Below are positions 5,838 to 8,582 of a DNA stretch of 8,582 nt, piece after piece. Source of the DNA: Anaerolineae bacterium (GTDB taxonomy: Bacteria > Chloroflexota > Anaerolineae > Aggregatilineales > Aggregatilineaceae); NCBI GenBank assembly GCA_016929355.1, contig JAFGJA010000023.1, forward strand, positions 1-8,582, written 5' to 3'. Every line of letters begins with the position of its first letter. Positions within the stretch are counted from its first letter, which is position 1. The notes under the pieces are model-generated. The model was given only the letters and a program-made list of their open reading frames with translations. It searched no databases and had not been told where the DNA came from. The translations under genes were made by a program, and so were the position numbers.

Positions 5838-6551
5838 CTATTCCTCATCAAATACGACATCGCCCTCATCCACCGCTTTGAGAGCTTGAGTAGCGGCGGC
5901 TTGCGCAGCGGCTTGTTTGCTGTTGCCACTCCCGCGTCCTACCTCCTGCGCATCAATCATCACCGCCACGATGAATGTCTTGGCATGATCCGGGCCTTCG
6001 CTGGTGACGGTGCGATAGAGGGGCGTTTTCCCCAACGTCGCCTGACTCCACTCTTGAAACAGGCTTTTCGCATCTTTGTCTGTTGCCCGATCCAGAATCC
6101 CGGTCAGGACCGCATTAAACATCGGTTCGACAAATTCCCGCACAGGTTCCATGCCCTGATCAAGATACAACGCGCCGATAAGCGCTTCGAACGCGCCGCA
6201 GAGATTTTTCTGGCGGGTGCGGCCCCCGGAATCGTCTTCGCCGCGTCCTAATAACATCGCTTCCCCGATGTGGTAATCCAGGGCGAATTTGGCGAGCGTT
6301 TCTGTGCGGACCAGTTCTGCGCGTAGTCGTGTTAGCCGCCCCTCGTTCAATTCCGGGAAGCGGTCATATAACCATGCCCCCACCACAAAATCCAGCACCG
6401 CATCCCCTAGAAATTCCAGGCGTTCGTTATCTTCAAGCATATGCTCAGGATGCTCATTAAGGTAGGAGCGATGGGTTAGGGCGCGTTGCAGCAGTGAAAG
6501 ATCGATGAAGGTTAATTTGAGATTCGTTTGAATTTTGTTCAGTTCAGACAT
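5838..6551 (-). CDS. rnc: ribonuclease III
   Basis: A 237-residue double-stranded-RNA endonuclease that processes rRNA precursors and structured mRNAs. The RNase III domain (about 5-155) contains the signature NERLEFLGDAVLD (42-54), with E43, E46 and D50, and NLCGAFEALIGALYLDQG (116-133), with E122. The double-stranded-RNA-binding domain (about 160-227) has KSLFQEWSQ, GPDHAKTF and GRGSGNSKQAAAQAAA. Length and order are normal for bacteria. Compared with E. coli, D45 and E117 are present (D50, E122), but the D114 metal-ligand position is Gly (G119). In the RNA-binding domain the usual KK pair reads KQ. There is no evident Shine-Dalgarno site before ATG 6551-6549. A promoter about 107 bases upstream would give a leader of roughly 100 bases. 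Confidence 0.95.
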   Translation of the reverse strand: MSELNKIQTNLKLTFIDLSLLQRALTHRSYLNEHPEHMLEDNERLEFLGDAVLDFVVGAWLYDRFPELNEGRLTRLRAELVRTETLAKFALDYHIGEAMLLGRGEDDSGGRTRQKNLCGAFEALIGALYLDQGMEPVREFVEPMFNAVLTGILDRATDKDAKSLFQEWSQATLGKTPLYRTVTSEGPDHAKTFIVAVMIDAQEVGRGSGNSKQAAAQAAATQALKAVDEGDVVFDEE

Positions 6552-6737
6552 AATGATCGGTACCAGTGTCGGTTAATCGGTGCAGGATAGGTCATGCTCA
6601 CATTGTAACGCCCGCGTGGGGGCGGACGCTAGTTTAGTGCATAACGCAAACAAACGCATTATAGGGAGTTCAGCACCATCTGTGCAACTCGGTTATACGC
6701 GCGTTTTAATTATCTGATCAGTGGTCTCTGGGCGGCC
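6552..6737. other. rnc leader and promoter gap
   Basis: No gene was found in these 186 bases between the FHA gene and rnc. They hold the rnc promoter (6658-6686), a GC hairpin CGCCC 6609-6613 with GGGCG 6620-6624, and three copies of CGGT (ACCG on the coding strand) spaced within 6558-6581. A TACAAT at 6607-6602 (minus) lacks a usable -35 box. There is no clear terminator after the FHA stop, so read-through from the FHA gene into rnc is possible. Confidence 0.5.
6658..6686 (-). promoter_or_regulatory. promoter for rnc
   Basis: On the minus strand, TGCACA at 6686-6681 (four of six matches to TTGACA) is followed after 17 bases by a perfect TATAAT at 6663-6658. The predicted start of transcription is near 6651, about 100 bases before the rnc ATG. 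The -10 box and first transcribed bases share a motif with the receiver-gene promoter at 7417. Confidence 0.65.
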
Positions 6738-7256
6738 CTACAAAAACGCGACTCGAATCACCAGCCGCCCCAGGCGTAGCTCATCGTTATCGCGTAAAAT
6801 ACGCGGCTCGTTCGGCATCAGGCGTTGACCGTTCAAAAAGGTATTGTTCGAACTGTTCAAATCGGTCACAGTGATCGTATCATAATCACGCGCCAGTGTT
6901 AAATGATTGCGTGAAACCCCCGCTTCAATCGCCCCAAAAGGTGTGAGATCAATATCCGCGACGCGCTCGCTGGCCGTTTTCTCGTGGATACGCCCCAAAA
7001 TTAATTCACCCCCTACTTCGACTAACAACGATTCGCCCGAATCGCGGAAGGTAAGTTTCAGTTGGCTTTTCCGATCAAAATAGGCTGTGCCCCATCGTCG
7101 CCGGGGTTCTAAGGCTTGGTACGCCTCTTGATCCAACTGAGTTGTTGGATCGTCATTTTGCATGTGCTTGAGCGCCGACGGCAAAATGTGTCCACAGGCA
7201 TAACAATAGGCGTCATGCGCTGGATTTTCGCGTCCGCAGTGAGGGCAAGTTTGCAT
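6738..7256 (-). CDS. zinc-ribbon and FHA domain protein
   Basis: A 172-residue cytoplasmic protein. An N-terminal zinc ribbon has CPHC (C4, C7) and CYAC (C18, C21). A linker of about 50 residues contains DDPTTQLDQ (35-43). A C-terminal FHA domain (about 75-172) shows LILGR (G88-R89), SRNH (115-118), and SNNTFLNG (136-143), where the first NG of the usual SxNGTxxNG reads NN. FHA domains bind phosphothreonine peptides made by Ser/Thr kinases; similar small proteins (GarA, OdhI) carry a phosphorylated TT motif before the FHA domain, which the linker TT recalls. GAGGAA at 7270-7265 lies 8 bases before the ATG. It diverges from the receiver-like gene and is upstream of rnc on the same strand. The partner kinase is not in the window. 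Confidence 0.9.
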   Translation of the reverse strand: MQTCPHCGRENPAHDAYCYACGHILPSALKHMQNDDPTTQLDQEAYQALEPRRRWGTAYFDRKSQLKLTFRDSGESLLVEVGGELILGRIHEKTASERVADIDLTPFGAIEAGVSRNHLTLARDYDTITVTDLNSSNNTFLNGQRLMPNEPRILRDNDELRLGRLVIRVAFL

Positions 7257-7299
7257 AATGATCGTTCCTCTTCATTTAAATGAGATAAATTCAATCTTT

Positions 7300-7328
7300 A
7301 TCATACGGTAGAAAAATCGAAAACTCAA
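7300..7328 (-). promoter_or_regulatory. promoter for the zinc-ribbon/FHA gene
   Basis: On the minus strand, TTGAGT at 7328-7323 (four of six) and TATGAT at 7305-7300 (five of six) are separated by exactly 17 bases, a good housekeeping-sigma promoter. Transcription would start near 7293, about 37 bases before the start codon. A further TATAAT at 7348-7343 on the same strand has only a weak -35 box and may be a second start or an AT-rich coincidence. Confidence 0.7.
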
Positions 7329-7393
7329 TGGATTGGCTACTTATTATATGTCTTTTTATTGTCCGAAATTGTTAGAAAAGCGTTGTGATACAG

Positions 7394-7422
7394 TTATCTT
7401 TGTGGCGCAAATGCGGTATAAT
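7394..7422 (+). promoter_or_regulatory. promoter for the receiver-like gene, with flanking dyad
   Basis: A perfect TATAAT at 7417-7422 lies 17 bases after TTATCT at 7394-7399, a weak -35 box (three of six), so an activator may be needed. CGCAAA at 7406-7411 and its complement TTTGCG at 7431-7436 flank the -10 box, an operator-like layout. The start of transcription would be near 7429, giving a leader of about 54 bases to TTG 7483. Confidence 0.6.
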
Positions 7423-7467
7423 GGCTTTGGTTTGCGTTAATATATTTTAATTATGTTGCAGGCGCTT

Positions 7468-7474
7468 AAGGGAG
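7468..7474 (+). promoter_or_regulatory. Shine-Dalgarno site setting a TTG start
   Basis: AAGGGAG sits 8 bases before in-frame TTG 7483. The ATG at 7453 is preceded only by AT-rich sequence with no ribosome binding site. Starting at the TTG gives the receiver-typical opening MTIHIAYVDN. Confidence 0.7.
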
Positions 7475-7482
7475 CAACAGCC

Positions 7483-7878
7483 TTGACCATCCATATCGCT
7501 TATGTGGACAACAATCAACTGCATCAATTCACCTTTGAGCAAGTCGTCAAAGTGCTCAAAGCCGGGGGCATCGACAACACCTTACAGATTTATGATACTC
7601 AACTCACCGCTATTAACCATCTCCCCTATGAACGCCCGGATATTGTCTTTGTGAATCTCCGAATGCGTAATGGGCAGCATACGGCAGGCTTAGATATTGT
7701 GCGCGTGTTACGCACCCATCCCCTGTGTCAAACAATTGTGATCACTGGCATGGCGGACTACGCAATGCCCGCCGATCACGCGGCGGCTTTAGCTGCTGGC
7801 TGCCATAACTTCATGCCACTGCCGGTGCGGTTTCCTGAAGTTGAAAATATCATGCTGTCGCTATGCGCCTCAGGGTAG
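7483..7878 (+). CDS. stand-alone receiver-like (pseudo-receiver) protein lacking the phospho-acceptor Asp
   Basis: A 131-residue protein from TTG 7483 (141 from ATG 7453) with the length and strand/helix order of a response-regulator receiver domain and no output domain. The opening TIHIAYVDNN matches the first strand and acidic pocket (D9). RPDIVFVNLRM matches the RPDLVLLDLMM motif, but the phospho-acceptor Asp is Asn (N58). IVITGMA supplies the conserved Thr (T88). At the KP motif, FMPLP has Leu (L113) in place of Lys. Loss of both Asp and Lys implies it does not undergo normal phosphotransfer; such domains may signal by binding or through expression level. It diverges from the zinc-ribbon/FHA gene and converges on the membrane-anchored protein gene at 8515. 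Family assignment is firm in layout; function is unknown. Confidence 0.8.
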   Translation: MTIHIAYVDNNQLHQFTFEQVVKVLKAGGIDNTLQIYDTQLTAINHLPYERPDIVFVNLRMRNGQHTAGLDIVRVLRTHPLCQTIVITGMADYAMPADHAAALAAGCHNFMPLPVRFPEVENIMLSLCASG

Positions 7879-7898
7879 ATTATGATTTTATCATAGTC
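7878..7898. terminator. possible bidirectional hairpin between convergent genes
   Basis: TATGAT 7881-7886 and ATCATA 7890-7895 form a perfect stem with a TTT loop, extended by G7878:C7898, A7879:T7897 and a G:T pair to about nine pairs. It begins at the last base of the receiver stop codon. It is AT-rich and has no T-run after it. A second hairpin, CCCCC 7917-7921 with GGGGG 7930-7934, spans the stop codon of the opposing gene. Either could slow convergent polymerases, but neither is a classic terminator. Confidence 0.35.
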
Positions 7899-7921
7899 GA
7901 TTTGCAGGTGATGTTGCCCCC

Positions 7922-8515
7922 TCAAAATCGGGGGACACGTTGGCGGTGTGGAGCCGGGGGGCGATTAAAGCCAAAGACATTGATGCGTTTTTGCATGATT
8001 TCCGCCAGGGCGAGGGTGTGCGCTACAAAATTCACGGCGTCTGTGCGGTTATTGGTGGGGATAAAAATTGTCATCGTATCGCCGGTCACAGGCACGATCA
8101 GCAGATGGAACGCATAGCCGGTGGTGACGCGGCTGTCGGCGCGTCCGTCCCGATCCTGATCCAGCACTTTGAAACCCGGCTGCATCCGTACCCCAACCCC
8201 GCCGATGTCCGGCCAACTTAGCGCATAGGGTGGGCGATTCGGATCGCGGCGTTCTTCGATCCCCGTGCGACTGATGGTATACACAGCGCCATTGGGCGCT
8301 TGCCACGCGATCACGGCGCTGGCGACGTGCTGTCCCGCGATTTCTTTATAGCGGGTGATGATGTGTTGCAACGTGGCCTGGCACAATTGGTAGGCTAAGG
8401 GTGTGCCATCCGTGACCAGTTCGGGATGGGTTTGCACATAATGCAGTGCGCGCCGCCCGATTACCCCTAGCGCCACGATCAACACCATCCCCAAACCTGC
8501 CGCAATATAGCCCAT
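7922..8515 (-). CDS. membrane-anchored protein of unknown function with a calcium-loop-like motif
   Basis: A 197-residue protein I do not recognise. Residues 3-20 form one hydrophobic segment (IAAGLGMVLIVALGVIG) followed by RR, giving a signal anchor; the rest would then be extracytoplasmic if positive-inside holds in the usual way, though RR after the helix could favour the reverse. Residues 119-127 read DQDRDGRAD, fitting the DxDxDGxxD calcium loop of EF-hand, dockerin or Excalibur-type motifs. The body is otherwise mixed alpha/beta, with GYAFHLLIVPVTGDTMTIFIP (133-153) as likely strands and a basic, Pro-rich tail. The ATG directly abuts the TAA of an upstream gene on the same strand and has no Shine-Dalgarno site, so translation is probably coupled. 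Confidence 0.7.
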   Translation of the reverse strand: MGYIAAGLGMVLIVALGVIGRRALHYVQTHPELVTDGTPLAYQLCQATLQHIITRYKEIAGQHVASAVIAWQAPNGAVYTISRTGIEERRDPNRPPYALSWPDIGGVGVRMQPGFKVLDQDRDGRADSRVTTGYAFHLLIVPVTGDTMTIFIPTNNRTDAVNFVAHTLALAEIMQKRINVFGFNRPPAPHRQRVPRF

Positions 8516-8582
8516 TTATTCAACCCGCGTTCTGATTACATTCACCGCACCTGCCGCCCGCAGCGCCGCCGCTACCTGGTCC
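8516..8582 (-). CDS. C-terminal fragment of a gene entering from the right edge
   Basis: On the minus strand a frame open from the window edge ends DQVAAALRAAGAVNVIRTRVE at TAA 8518-8516, immediately before the ATG of the next gene. Ala/Gly-rich codons with GC-rich third positions look like coding DNA of this genome. The 21 residues are too few to name a family. The zero spacing to the downstream gene indicates one operon. Confidence 0.6.
   Translation of the reverse strand, partial: DQVAAALRAAGAVNVIRTRVE

Noticed and set aside
5835..6251. Plus-strand frame of 138 codons opposite rnc
   Set aside because: rnc is unmistakable on the other strand; this is its shadow.
7863..8221. Two plus-strand frames opposite the membrane-anchored protein
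   Set aside because: The minus-strand gene has a membrane anchor, a calcium-loop motif and start/stop coupling to an upstream gene; the plus frames show none of these.

Overview
The window is a stretch of bacterial chromosome, GC-rich in its genes and AT-rich in its main promoter gap. The protein set suggests a member of the Chloroflexota (Anaerolineae-like): a many-pass membrane protein ending in an exo/endonuclease/phosphatase (EEP) domain, an Eis-like acetyltransferase, a Uma2 nuclease, and a zinc-ribbon/FHA protein. This assignment comes from family resemblance only. No rRNA, tRNA, CRISPR array, transposase or phage gene was seen.

Layout. Positions 1-294 are a repeat-rich non-coding stretch. 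A plus-strand membrane protein with an EEP domain follows (295-2442) and ends at a good intrinsic terminator. A gap of about 370 bases with degenerate repeats leads to a plus-strand Eis-like GNAT acetyltransferase (2817-4100). The convergent gap 4101-4277 is filled by a palindromic element plus a second hairpin repeat. Four minus-strand genes then run from right to left: zinc-ribbon/FHA protein (7256-6738), ribonuclease III rnc (6551-5838), an RmlD-like reductase (5834-4971) and a Uma2-family nuclease (4928-4278). The reductase starts 3 bases after the rnc stop, and rnc has its own promoter. A receiver-like protein (7483-7878, plus strand) diverges from the FHA gene across a promoter-rich gap. 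The right end holds a single-pass membrane protein (8515-7922, minus) whose start codon directly abuts the stop of another gene that runs off the window.

How the genes may fit together. FHA domains read phosphothreonine and receiver domains normally read phosphoaspartate, so the divergent FHA/receiver pair looks like signalling. However, the receiver has lost its phospho-acceptor Asp and its conserved Lys, so any signal is probably not standard phosphotransfer. The rnc and receiver promoters share an unusual block covering the -10 box and the first transcribed bases, which hints at common control. The other genes look like ordinary neighbours.

Nothing here is a clear new defence or mobile system. 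The best leads are the aspartate-less receiver, the shared promoter block, a Cwh43-like EEP protein lacking a key Asp, and a composite intergenic repeat present at two sites with nearly identical internal spacing. Two genes probably begin at TTG codons behind strong Shine-Dalgarno sites rather than at the upstream ATGs.
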